From: Saccharothrix algeriensis
GTDB taxonomy: Bacteria; Actinomycetota; Actinomycetes; Mycobacteriales; Pseudonocardiaceae
NCBI RefSeq assembly: GCF_016907655.1
Contig: NZ_JAFBCL010000001.1
Location: 2,108,001 to 2,172,000, forward strand
Direction of reading: 5' to 3'
Length of the DNA stretch: 64,000 nt
The notes beneath the pieces are model-generated. The model was given only the letters and a program-made list of their open reading frames with translations. It had not been told where the DNA came from and searched no databases. Every line of letters starts with the position of its first letter. Within the stretch, counting starts at the first letter, position 1. Below are positions 1 through 8,673 of the stretch, piece by piece. The position numbers were made by a program, and so were the translations under genes.

Positions 1-339
1 ACCTTCCACAAGATCGTCGCCCGGTTCTACGAGCAGGTCGCCGACGACCCGGTGTTGCGCCCGCTCTACCCCGAGGAGGACCTCGGACCCGCGGAGGAGC
101 GGTTCCGGTTGTTCCTCATGCAGTACTGGGGCGGGCCGCACACCTACTCCGACCAGCGCGGTCACCCGCGGTTGCGGATGCGGCACGCGCCGTTCACCAT
201 CGGGCCGGTGGAGCGGGACGCCTGGCTGCGCTGCATGAAGGTCGCCGTGGACGAGGCGAACCTCACCCCCGAGCACCGCGACCGGCTGTGGGCGTACCTG
301 GAGATGGCCGCGAACAGCCTGCTCAACGCCTGGGCCTGA
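1..339 (+). CDS. glbO: Group II truncated haemoglobin, 5'-truncated by window edge
   Basis: The reading frame is open from base 1 and ends at a TGA at 337-339, so only the last 112 codons are present. The segment has group II truncated globin signatures: [16 protein letters not shown] early, a YWGGP motif, and an RHAPFTIG segment carrying the expected proximal histidine in helix F. GlbO binds haem and O2 in the cytoplasm and is thought to work in oxygen or redox chemistry. An alpha-glucosidase follows 57 bases downstream, as glbO precedes aglA in mycobacteria (Rv2470-Rv2471), which supports the call. Start and N-terminus lie outside the window. Confidence 0.9.
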   Translation, partial: TFHKIVARFYEQVADDPVLRPLYPEEDLGPAEERFRLFLMQYWGGPHTYSDQRGHPRLRMRHAPFTIGPVERDAWLRCMKVAVDEANLTPEHRDRLWAYLEMAANSLLNAWA

Positions 340-396
340 CCGCCGATCACCCGAAGGGGGCCGGGTTGTCCGGCGCGGGTGGCAGGATGACGTCTC

Positions 397-1989
397 GTGC
401 GACGATCCTCCGACCCCCGACCAGAGATCGCCGACGAGTCCGCCTGGTGGCGCGACGCCGTCTTCTACCAGGTCTACGTCCGGTCGTTCGCCGACTCCGA
501 CTCCGACGGCGTCGGTGACCTGGACGGCGTCCGGTCCCGGCTGGGCTACCTCGAGCTGCTCGGCGTCGACGCGTTGTGGCTGACGCCGTTCTACCCGTCG
601 CCGATGGCCGACCACGGGTACGACGTGGCCGACCCGCGCGACGTCGACCCGCTGTTCGGCGACCTCGCCGCGTTCGACCGGCTGGTCGCCCAGGCCCACG
701 AGCACGACATCCGCGTCACCGTGGACCTCGTGCCCAACCACACCAGCGACCGGCACGAGTGGTTCCGGGCCGCCCTGCGGTCCGCGCCCGGCAGCCACGA
801 GCGGGAGCGCTACTTCTTCCGGGACGGCCGCGGCCACGCCGGCGAGCAGCCGCCCAACAACTGGACCAGCGTGTTCGGCGGGCCGGCCTGGACGCGGGTG
901 CCCGACGGCCAGTGGTACCTGCACCTGTTCGCCCCCGAGCAGCCCGACCTGAACTGGGAACACCCGGACGTGCCCGCCGACCTGGCGCGGACCCTCCGGT
1001 TCTGGCTGGACCGCGGCGTCGACGGCTTCCGCGTCGACGTCGCGCACGGCATGGCCAAGCCCCGCGGCCTGCCGGACATGGACCCGCGCGCCGCGGTGCC
1101 GGGCGTGCTGCACGACAACGCGGTGGACCCCCGGTTCGACAACGACGCCGTGCACGAGGTGCACCGCATGATCCGCAAGGTGGTCGACGAGTACCCCGGG
1201 CGGATGGCGATCGGCGAGGTCTGGGTGAAGGAGGACGAGCGGTTCGCCCGCTACGTCCGGCCCGACGAGCTGCACCTGGGCTTCAACTTCCGGCTGGTGC
1301 AGGCCCCGTTCGACGCCGACGCGGTGCGCGCCGCCGTCGAGCACTCGCTCGCGGCCGTGCAACCGCACGGCACGCCGCCGACGTGGACGCTGTCCAACCA
1401 CGACGTCACCCGGCACGTGACGCGGTACGGCGGCGGGTCGCTGGGCGTGCGGCGGGCCCGCGCGATGGCGCTGGTGCAGCTGGCGCTGCCGGGCGTGGTC
1501 TACCTCTACAACGGCGAGGAGCTGGGGCTGCCGAACGTGGAGCTGCCCGACTGGGCGCTGCAGGACCCCACGTGGCTGCGCTCGGGCCGCACCGAGCGCG
1601 GCCGGGACGGCTGCCGCGTCCCGCTGCCCTGGGAGGGCGACGCGCCGCCGTTCGGGTTCACGGCGGGCGCGGGGACCTGGCTGCCGCAGCCGGGCGACTG
1701 GGCGGGGCTGACCGTCGAGTCCCAGCTGGAGGACCCGGGCTCGGTGCTCTCGTTCTACCGGCAGGCCCTGGAGCTGCGCCGGTCGCACGGGGCGATCAGC
1801 GGCGACGAGGTGGAGTGGTACGGGGCGCCGGCCGGGTGCTTCGCGTTCCGGCGCAAGGGCGGCGGCCTGATCTGCGCGCTGAACACCTCGGGCGGCCCGG
1901 TGCCGCTGCCGCCGGGCGAGGTGCTGCTGTCCAGCGGTCCGATGGACGACAACCGGCTCCCGCCCGACACTGCGGTCTGGCTGGTCTGA
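397..1989 (+). CDS. aglA: GH13 alpha-glucosidase (AglA-like)
   Basis: A 530-residue cytoplasmic glycoside hydrolase family 13 enzyme expected to release glucose from alpha-glucosidic ends of oligosaccharides. The family blocks are present in order: DLVPNHTSDRH near 110-120, GFRVDVAHG with the nucleophile Asp214, IGEVWV with acid/base Glu274, and SNHDVTRH with Asp335. An IFYQVYVRSF-like opening (residues 22-31) is typical of the alpha-glucosidase/oligo-1,6-glucosidase branch. The length is usual for the family. A GTG start at 397 is chosen because a GGCAGG stretch sits about 10 bases upstream and homology begins soon after. Trehalose synthase is an alternative, but the protein is short for that and lacks its C-terminal region. 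Confidence 0.9.
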   Translation: MRRSSDPRPEIADESAWWRDAVFYQVYVRSFADSDSDGVGDLDGVRSRLGYLELLGVDALWLTPFYPSPMADHGYDVADPRDVDPLFGDLAAFDRLVAQAHEHDIRVTVDLVPNHTSDRHEWFRAALRSAPGSHERERYFFRDGRGHAGEQPPNNWTSVFGGPAWTRVPDGQWYLHLFAPEQPDLNWEHPDVPADLARTLRFWLDRGVDGFRVDVAHGMAKPRGLPDMDPRAAVPGVLHDNAVDPRFDNDAVHEVHRMIRKVVDEYPGRMAIGEVWVKEDERFARYVRPDELHLGFNFRLVQAPFDADAVRAAVEHSLAAVQPHGTPPTWTLSNHDVTRHVTRYGGGSLGVRRARAMALVQLALPGVVYLYNGEELGLPNVELPDWALQDPTWLRSGRTERGRDGCRVPLPWEGDAPPFGFTAGAGTWLPQPGDWAGLTVESQLEDPGSVLSFYRQALELRRSHGAISGDEVEWYGAPAGCFAFRRKGGGLICALNTSGGPVPLPPGEVLLSSGPMDDNRLPPDTAVWLV

Positions 1990-1993
1990 CGCG

Positions 1994-2028
1994 CCGCGGG
2001 CGGGGAGGCGGAGCCGCCCCGCCCGCGG
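1994..2028. terminator. Bidirectional hairpin terminator
   Basis: Twelve-base perfect arms (CCGCGGGCGGGG and its complement, 2017-2028) around an 11-base loop lie exactly between the convergent alpha-glucosidase gene and the gene ending at 2036. No T tract follows, as is common in actinomycetes. Confidence 0.75.
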
Positions 2029-2035
2029 ACCCTCC

Positions 2036-2662
2036 CTAGACCAGCAGGGGCAGCATCGAGTGGCGGCGGCGGACCACCGCGCCGAAGCGGGCGTCGATGC
2101 GCAGCCACGAGTCGGTGGCCGTGACGCGCACGTCGTCGCCGCCCAGGAAGCCCATGCCCGACAGCGCGAACAGGCAGCGCAGCGGCACCTTGACGGCCAG
2201 GCCGGAACCGCTGACCGTGAGGACGGTCTGGTCCAGGAGCGAGGCCGGCGGGGTGCCGTGCGGGCCGGTGTTCTCGCGGGCCACCGCCACGCCCTGCTCG
2301 GCCAGCTCGGAGACCACGGCGCCGGGCAGGCGGTCCACCGGCAGCCAGCCCTCGACGGGCGGCAGCGCCGAGCGCCACAGCAGGTCGCGGGCCTGGCCCG
2401 GGTCGACGGTGTCGCCGCGCACCACGGCCAGGCCGGTGAGCAGGTCGCTGCCGGAGACCGTGACGTCGTCGGGCGTGACGCGGCCGGCGACGGTGCGGGT
2501 GGCCAGCGCGTCGAACGGGGTGGCCACCCAGGCGTCCAGCAGGCCGCCGGAGGGGCGGTTGCGCAGCCGGACGACGGACCGCGCGTCCAGGCGCACCGCG
2601 CGCGCCACGAAGGCGCCCAGGTCGTCCCGCTCGGCGGGATCGGCGAAGACCAGCTCAGGCAC
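2036..2662 (-). CDS. Conserved hypothetical protein (Rv2474c-like position)
   Basis: A 208-residue soluble protein with no signal peptide or membrane segment. I do not recognise a named domain. The sequence alternates charged segments with a conserved-looking centre (VEGWLPVDRLPG) and a C-terminal region rich in short beta-type strands. The GTG start at 2662 has a GGAGG at 2668-2672 and overlaps the stop codon of the upstream thioesterase gene by eight bases, so the two are translationally coupled. The same pairing, a conserved hypothetical after a thioesterase and beside gdh, occurs in mycobacteria as Rv2474c-Rv2475c. Function unknown; a role linked to thioester or acyl metabolism is only guilt by association. 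Confidence 0.75.
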   Translation of the reverse strand: MPELVFADPAERDDLGAFVARAVRLDARSVVRLRNRPSGGLLDAWVATPFDALATRTVAGRVTPDDVTVSGSDLLTGLAVVRGDTVDPGQARDLLWRSALPPVEGWLPVDRLPGAVVSELAEQGVAVARENTGPHGTPPASLLDQTVLTVSGSGLAVKVPLRCLFALSGMGFLGGDDVRVTATDSWLRIDARFGAVVRRRHSMLPLLV

Positions 2663-3107
2663 CGTTACCTCCGGCTCGCCAGCCGGCGAGGAAGTCGCGT
2701 TCGGCTTCGAGGAGGCGGCGCGGGCGGCCGGCCTCCAGGTTGTAGGGCACCATCAGGGTCTGCGCCGTCGCCACGACGGGGCTGCCCTCCTTGCGCCCGT
2801 TGCGGACCGAGTAGTCCAACGTGAACGAGGCCGACTTCAGTTCCCGCACGCACATCTCGACCACGACCTCGTCACCGGTGAACACCAGCGGGGTGAGGTA
2901 GTCCACGGCCAGGCGGGCGACCACGACGCCGCGCGCCATGTCCGGCACGCCGTGCCGCGCGGCCTCGGTGAACAGCAGGTCTATCCGGGCCTCTTCCAGC
3001 AGGGTCACCGTGTTGGCGTGGTTGACGTGGCCGAACGCGTCCATGTCCGACCAGCGCGGACGCACTCCCGTGACGAACACACCCAACTTGAACGCGCCTC
3101 CCGCCAT
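2655..3107 (-). CDS. Acyl-CoA thioesterase, hot-dog fold (4HBT type)
   Basis: A 150-residue protein with the 4-hydroxybenzoyl-CoA thioesterase pattern: RWSDMDAFGHVNHANT near the N-terminus, where the Asp and the GHVNN-like turn form the active site, followed by EEARIDL on the hot-dog helix. It should hydrolyse acyl-CoA thioesters in the cytoplasm; the substrate cannot be read from sequence. I place the start at ATG 3107 (MAGGAFKLG), since upstream in-frame codons are low-complexity Arg/Pro/Gly and unlike the family. It overlaps the next gene by eight bases and is separated from gdh upstream by a strong terminator, so it has its own transcript. Orthologous position to Rv2475c. Confidence 0.88.
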   Translation of the reverse strand: MAGGAFKLGVFVTGVRPRWSDMDAFGHVNHANTVTLLEEARIDLLFTEAARHGVPDMARGVVVARLAVDYLTPLVFTGDEVVVEMCVRELKSASFTLDYSVRNGRKEGSPVVATAQTLMVPYNLEAGRPRRLLEAERDFLAGWRAGGNGA

Positions 3108-3461
3108 CGCTTCGGTGGCGTTGACCCTATCCGCGTGCCGGGACCGGGCGGAACGGCACCCGTGCCGCGCGCCCCGACCCGGCCCCGGGCCCGCCGGGCG
3201 GCCCGGGGCGCGAAGGCGATCGGCGGGCACGGCGCCGGCGTTCCCGGCGGGTCCGGCGGGTGGGCGCCGAAGTGGCCGGGCGATCGCGCGGGCCGCTTCG
3301 GCGGTGCGACCGGAATCCCCGCAAAGGTTTTCAGCACGGTTTCCCGCAGCAGTGCGGAAAACCCTTCACCACGCCGTGAGCACGCGCTGGACCACCCGAA
3401 TCCGACGCGCAATTCGCAAATTCTTGCAAAGATCGGTCTTTCCGACCGGCTCGCGCGCAGA
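3108..3461. other. Gene-free stretch upstream of the thioesterase gene
   Basis: About 350 bases between the thioesterase start and the gdh terminator. Codon-position GC bias is lost and I see no supported gene. It must hold the thioesterase promoter on the minus strand, but I cannot pick convincing -35/-10 boxes. Confidence 0.5.
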
Positions 3462-3491
3462 AAAGGCCGGGCCCCGCGGGGCCCGGCCTTT
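3462..3491 (-). terminator. gdh transcription terminator
   Basis: A perfect 30-bp palindrome whose arms are AAAGGCCGGGCCCCG and its complement, starting 13 bases after the gdh stop codon. On the gdh strand the hairpin ends in CCTTT. Confidence 0.85.
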
Positions 3492-3504
3492 CCCGTGTGG
3501 GCGA

Positions 3505-6500
3505 TCAGCGAATCATGCTGCGCACCTGGCGCGCCGCCACCGACAGCGTCGCCAGGTCCAACCTGCTGACCCGGTTGATCTCGGCCAGCGCCGCTCGCGC
3601 GCGGCCCAGCCGCGAGGCGTTGGCCTGCTCCCACGCGGCGATCTTCTCGGCCGGCGGCTCACCCGGCTCGCTGGAGCGCAGCACGTCGATCGTGACCGAC
3701 CGCAGCGACGAGTAGAAGTCGTCGCGCAGCGCCAGCCGCGCCAGCGCGTGCCAGCGGTTGCCGCGCTCCAGGTCGCTGACCGAGCTGAGCATCCGGTCCA
3801 CGTCCAGGTGCTCCGACAGCGCGAAGTACAGCTCGGCCGTCTCCAGGTGCGACCGCTCGCCCGCGACCTGGCCCTCCTCGCGCTCGGCCAGCTCCGCCAC
3901 CTCGGTCACGTCCAGCAGCCCGTAGGTGAACAGCAGCACCGCGACGCGGCGCGCCAGCCCCTCCGGCACCCCGGCGGCGACCAGCCGCTCGACGTGCTCG
4001 ACCACCGACTCCTTCTCGCGGCCCTGCAGCAGGTCCGGCACCCTGGGCGCCAGCTCGCCGATGACGCCCGCGAAGCGGCTGATCGTGGAGCCCACCGCGA
4101 GCGGCTGCGGGCGGTTGGTCAGCAGCCACCGCGACGCCCGGTCGAGCAGGCGGCGGGTCTCCAGGACCATGTCGTCCTGCACCTCGGTCGGGATCGCGTT
4201 GTCCAGCGCGCGGATCTCCCGCCACAGCGACGGCAGGTCGTAGATCGCCGTCACCACCGCGTAGGCCCGCACCGCGTCCGTCGCCGACGCGCTGGTCTCC
4301 TCGGCCAGCCGGAACGCGTAGGACACGCCGCCGCCGTCCACGACCTCGTTGACCAGCACCGTCGTGATGATCTCGCGGGACAGCGGGTGGCTGCCGATCG
4401 CGTCGGCGAACCCCTCGCGCAGCTCGCCGGGGAAGTAGTCGGGCAGCTTGCGTGCCATGACGTCGATCGACGGCAGGTCGCCGGCCAGCACCTCCTCCTT
4501 CAGCGCGAGCTTCACGTGCGCCAGCAGCGTCGCCAGCTCCGGCGAGGTCAGGCCGTCGCCGGCCTTCTCCAGGGCCTTGAACTCCGCCGGCGACGGCAGC
4601 GCCTCCAGCGCGCGGTCCAGCACGCCGCGCTGCTCCAGGTCGGCCACCAGGCGCGCGTGCACCGACAGCATCGGCACGGCGTGGGCGCGGGAGACGCCCA
4701 GCGCCAGGTTCTGCGAGTAGTTGTCGCCCAGCACCAGCCGGCCGACCTCGTCGGTCATCTGGCCCAGCAGCGCGTCGCGCTGCCCCTGGTCGAGCCGGCC
4801 CTCCCGGACCAGCTCGTCGAGCAGGATCTTGATGTTGACCTCGTGGTCGGAGCAGTCCACGCCCGCCGAGTTGTCCAGCGCGTCGGTGTTGACCTTGCCG
4901 CCCGCGCGGGCGAACTCGATCCGGCCGCGCTGGGTCAGGCCCAGGTTGCCGCCCTCGCCGACGACCTTGACCCGCAGGTCCGCGCCGTTGACCCGGATCG
5001 CGTCGTTGGCCTTGTCGCCCACCTCGGCGTGCGACTCGGCGCCCGCCTTCACGTAGGTGCCGATGCCGCCGTTCCACAGCAGGTCCACCGGTGCGAGCAG
5101 GACGGCCTTCATCAGCTCCTGCGGCGAGAGCTTCACCACGTCCTCGGGCAGGCCCAGCGCCGCGCGCGCCTCCGGGCTGACCGGGATGGACTTCGCCGTG
5201 CGCGGCCACACGCCGCCGCCCGCGCTGATCAGCGACCGGTCGTAGTCGTCCCACGAGGAGCGGGGCAGCTCGAACAGGCGCCGGCGCTCGGCGAACGACG
5301 GGGCGGCCACCGGGTCCGGGTCGATGAAGACGTGCCGGTGGTCGAACGCCGCGACCAGGCGGATGTGCTCGGACAGCAGCATCCCGTTGCCGAACACGTC
5401 GCCGGACATGTCGCCGACGCCGACGACGGTGAACTCCTCGGACTGGGTGTCGGTGCCCAGCTCGCGGAAGTGCCGCTTCACGCTCTCCCACGCGCCCTTG
5501 GCGGTGATGCCCATGGCCTTGTGGTCGTAGCCGACGGAGCCGCCGGAGGCGAACGCGTCGCCCAGCCAGAAGCCGTAGGACTTCGACACCTCGTTGGCGA
5601 TGTCGGAGAACGCCGCCGTGCCCTTGTCCGCGGCCACCACCAGGTAGGTGTCGTCGCCGTCGTGCCGCACGACCTGCGGCGCGGGCAGGACCGTGCCGGA
5701 GCTGAGGTTGTCGGTCAGGTCCAGCAGGCCGGAGATGAACTGCCGGTAGCAGGCGACGCCCTCGGCGAGGAACGCCTCGCGGTCCAGGCCGGGGTCGCCG
5801 GTCGGGGCGGGCGGCCGCTTCACCACGAAGCCGCCCTTGGCGCCCACCGGCACGATCACCGCGTTCTTCACCGCCTGCGCCTTCACCAGGCCCAGGACCT
5901 CGGTGCGGAAGTCCTCGCGCCGGTCGGACCAGCGCAGGCCGCCGCGCGCGACCGGGCCGAACCGCAGGTGCACGCCCTCGATGCGCGGCGAGTAGACGAA
6001 GATCTCGAACCGGGGCCGCGGCTGCGGCAGGTCCGGGATCGCGCGCGGGTCGAGCTTGACCGCCAGGTACGGGCGGGGCGCGCCGTCGGCGTCCCGGACG
6101 AAGTAGTTCGTGCGCAGCGTCGCCTGCACCAGGGTGAGCAGGCTGCGCAGGATGCGGTCGGCGTCCAGGCTCGTGACGTCGTCGATGAGCGCCGTGATCT
6201 CCTCCGCCAGCGCGTCCGTGCGGGTCGCGCGCCGCTCCTCGTCCAGCGCCGGGTCGAAGCGCGCCTCGAACAGGCGCACCAGCGCCGTCGCGACCTCGGT
6301 GTGCCCCAGGACGGCGTCCTCGATGTAGTCCTGGCTGTACGGGGTGCCCGCCTGGCGCAGGTACTTCGCGTAGGCGCGCAGCATCGCGGCCTGCTGCCAC
6401 GTGACGCCGGCCTTGAGCACCAGCGTGTTGAAGCCGTCGACCTCCGCCTCGCCGCGCCAGGCGGCGGCGAACGCGTCCTGGAACCGGGTGCGCACCGACT

Positions 6501-8469
6501 CCAGGTCCTCCTCCGACAGCTTCTCCAGCGTCGCCTGCTCGATGCGCAAGCCGAAGTCGTAGATCCAGCACTCCGTGCCGTCCTCGCGGACCAGCTCGTA
6601 GGGGCGCTCGTCCACCACGACCACGCCCATGCGCTGCAGCATCGGCAGCACGTCGGACAGCGTGATCCGCGCGCCCGCGAGGAACAGCTTGAACCGCCGC
6701 TCCCCCGGCTCGGCGTCCCGCGGCACGTAGAACACCATGTCCAGGTCGCCCCGGCCCAGCGCCTCGATGCGCCGGAAGTCCTCGAGGCCCTCGGCGGCGG
6801 TGAAGTCCTCCTTGTACGCCTCCGGGAACGCCGCGGCGAACCGCAGGCCCTGCTCGGGGGCCGACTCCGCGCCCAGGCCGGCGCTGCCGTCGGACTGCCC
6901 GTCCAGCACGGCCTCGACCATGCGGTCGTCCCAGGAGCGGACCGCCTCGGCCAGCAGGTGCTGGATGTGGGCGGTGTCCGGCTCGGCCTGGCGGCTCGGG
7001 TCGGTGTGCACCATGAAGTGCACGCGGGCGAGCGCGGACTCGCCGACGCGGGCCGAGTACTCCAGGTTCACGCCGCCCAGCTGGTCGATCAGCACCTCCT
7101 GCATGGCCAGCCGCGAGGTGGTGGTGTAGCGGTCGCGCGGCAGGTAGACCAGGCAGGAGTAGAACCGGCCGTACGGGTCGCGGCGCAGGAACAGCCGCAG
7201 CCGGCGGCGCTCGGCCAGCGCGATCACGCCCGCGACCGTCTGGTAGAGCGTGTCCGCGTCGACGGAGAACAGCTCGGTGCGCGGGTAGTTCTGGATCACC
7301 TCCAGCATCCGCTGCCCCGAGTAGGAGTGCAGCGGGAAGCCGGCGCGGTGGATGACCTCGCGGACCCGGCGCTCGATGGCCGGGATGTCGAGCACGTCCT
7401 CGTGCAGCGCGGTGGTGGAGAACACGCCGAGGAACCGGTGCTCGCCGGTCACGTCGCCGTCGGCGTCGAAGGTCTTGACGCCCACGTAGTACGGGTAGAC
7501 CGAGCGGTGGACGCTGGACTGCGCGCTCGCCTGGGTCAGCACCAGCAGCTCGCGCGACAGCGCCTGCGCGCCGGCGTCCGGGCCGGCGGTGAGGCTGCGC
7601 GCCGCGAGGCTGTCCTGGCGCAGCACGCCCAGCCCGCTGGCCAGGACCGCGCGCAGGGCGGGCTCGCCGTCGGTGGCCGGGTCGTCGCGGACCAGCTCGT
7701 ACCGGCGGTAGCCGAGGAAGGTGAAGTGGTCGGCGGCCAGCCAGCGCAGCAGGCGCGCGCCGTCGTCCACCTCGGACTCGTCCAGCGGCGGCGGCGCGGC
7801 CTGGAGCTGGTCGGCCAGCTGCAGCGCGGTGGCGGTCATCCTGCTGGTGTCCTCGACGACCTCGCGCACGTCGTTGAGGACCGTGTAGAGCTTGGTCTCC
7901 AGCTCGCGCGCCCGGTCCGGGTCGGTCAGCAGGTCCACCTCGATGTGCATCCACGACTCCGCCACCGCGTCCGACGGCGGGTCGGCCGGGTCGGCGGTCG
8001 GCAGGACCTCGTTCAGCGCGCCGGTCACCGGGTCGCGGCGCACCACGACGATCGGGTGCACCACCCGGTGCACCTGCACGCCGCCGCGGGTCAGCTCGGA
8101 GGCCACCGAGTCGACCAGGTACGGCATGTCGTCGGTGACCACCTGCACGACGGTCGCGGGGCACGTCCAGCCGTCGTGCACGCGGGTCGGGTTGAGGATG
8201 CGCACCAGCGCGCGGCCCGGCACCCGGGTCCCGGCGAGCTGGTGGTTCGAGCGGACGGCGCCCACCAGGTCCACCGGGTCGTCGTCGTTGACTTCCTCGG
8301 CGGGCACGTGGCGGTAGTACAGGCGGATCAGGTCGGCCAGCTCGGGGGCGTTGGCGGCGGCCCGTTCGATCAATTCGTCACGAGCTTGTTCGGGACTGGC
8401 CGCACGGCCGGCACCGGCGTCGTGACGGGTGGCGAGCTCCGATCGGGACGGGACTCCAGTCGAGGTCAT
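3505..8469 (-). CDS. gdh: Large NAD-dependent glutamate dehydrogenase (L_180 type)
   Basis: A 1,654-residue enzyme of the very large NAD-GDH class, which oxidatively deaminates L-glutamate to 2-oxoglutarate and ammonia. The N-terminal half has ACT-like regulatory segments (VVQVVTDDMPYLVDSVASEL; YPYYVGVKTF; PYGRFYSCLVYLPRDRY). The catalytic half begins near residue 800 with GGLRWSDR, then PVGAKGGFVVK with the substrate lysine, and later GNGMLLSEHIRLVAAFDHRHVFIDPDP in the nucleotide-binding region. Length matches the roughly 1,650-residue family. I choose the ATG at 8469 (MTSTGVPSR), which has GGAG about 12 bases upstream; in-frame codons further 5' are not family-like. A strong terminator follows. 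Orthologous position to Rv2476c. Confidence 0.95.
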   Translation of the reverse strand: MTSTGVPSRSELATRHDAGAGRAASPEQARDELIERAAANAPELADLIRLYYRHVPAEEVNDDDPVDLVGAVRSNHQLAGTRVPGRALVRILNPTRVHDGWTCPATVVQVVTDDMPYLVDSVASELTRGGVQVHRVVHPIVVVRRDPVTGALNEVLPTADPADPPSDAVAESWMHIEVDLLTDPDRARELETKLYTVLNDVREVVEDTSRMTATALQLADQLQAAPPPLDESEVDDGARLLRWLAADHFTFLGYRRYELVRDDPATDGEPALRAVLASGLGVLRQDSLAARSLTAGPDAGAQALSRELLVLTQASAQSSVHRSVYPYYVGVKTFDADGDVTGEHRFLGVFSTTALHEDVLDIPAIERRVREVIHRAGFPLHSYSGQRMLEVIQNYPRTELFSVDADTLYQTVAGVIALAERRRLRLFLRRDPYGRFYSCLVYLPRDRYTTTSRLAMQEVLIDQLGGVNLEYSARVGESALARVHFMVHTDPSRQAEPDTAHIQHLLAEAVRSWDDRMVEAVLDGQSDGSAGLGAESAPEQGLRFAAAFPEAYKEDFTAAEGLEDFRRIEALGRGDLDMVFYVPRDAEPGERRFKLFLAGARITLSDVLPMLQRMGVVVVDERPYELVREDGTECWIYDFGLRIEQATLEKLSEEDLESVRTRFQDAFAAAWRGEAEVDGFNTLVLKAGVTWQQAAMLRAYAKYLRQAGTPYSQDYIEDAVLGHTEVATALVRLFEARFDPALDEERRATRTDALAEEITALIDDVTSLDADRILRSLLTLVQATLRTNYFVRDADGAPRPYLAVKLDPRAIPDLPQPRPRFEIFVYSPRIEGVHLRFGPVARGGLRWSDRREDFRTEVLGLVKAQAVKNAVIVPVGAKGGFVVKRPPAPTGDPGLDREAFLAEGVACYRQFISGLLDLTDNLSSGTVLPAPQVVRHDGDDTYLVVAADKGTAAFSDIANEVSKSYGFWLGDAFASGGSVGYDHKAMGITAKGAWESVKRHFRELGTDTQSEEFTVVGVGDMSGDVFGNGMLLSEHIRLVAAFDHRHVFIDPDPVAAPSFAERRRLFELPRSSWDDYDRSLISAGGGVWPRTAKSIPVSPEARAALGLPEDVVKLSPQELMKAVLLAPVDLLWNGGIGTYVKAGAESHAEVGDKANDAIRVNGADLRVKVVGEGGNLGLTQRGRIEFARAGGKVNTDALDNSAGVDCSDHEVNIKILLDELVREGRLDQGQRDALLGQMTDEVGRLVLGDNYSQNLALGVSRAHAVPMLSVHARLVADLEQRGVLDRALEALPSPAEFKALEKAGDGLTSPELATLLAHVKLALKEEVLAGDLPSIDVMARKLPDYFPGELREGFADAIGSHPLSREIITTVLVNEVVDGGGVSYAFRLAEETSASATDAVRAYAVVTAIYDLPSLWREIRALDNAIPTEVQDDMVLETRRLLDRASRWLLTNRPQPLAVGSTISRFAGVIGELAPRVPDLLQGREKESVVEHVERLVAAGVPEGLARRVAVLLFTYGLLDVTEVAELAEREEGQVAGERSHLETAELYFALSEHLDVDRMLSSVSDLERGNRWHALARLALRDDFYSSLRSVTIDVLRSSEPGEPPAEKIAAWEQANASRLGRARAALAEINRVSRLDLATLSVAARQVRSMIR

Positions 8470-8673
8470 GTTCAGGCGACTCCACGCGTATCCGGCACCT
8501 CTGTGTGCCGGGTCCGCGCACCACTTAACCAGACTCGCCGGCCCCGGTCGGCGCAGCCCTGGTGACTGAATCGAGCCACCTGCGGCGCAGCGGGAAATCA
8601 TCGCGGCACGGTTGTTTTAGGCGTCCCGTGCGCGTTACCCGCGGGACACCTCATTAAAACCTCAAATGATTTC

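Noticed and set aside
2938..8565. A 1,875-codon plus-strand open frame antisense to gdh
   Set aside because: It is the shadow of gdh: composition is His/Arg/Gln/Val-rich without motifs, while the opposite strand encodes a complete family-length enzyme.
8623..8647. GTCCCG/CGGGAC hairpin between gdh and the repetitive gene as a terminator
   Set aside because: Only six base pairs with a 13-base interior and no T tract; too weak to list as a feature.
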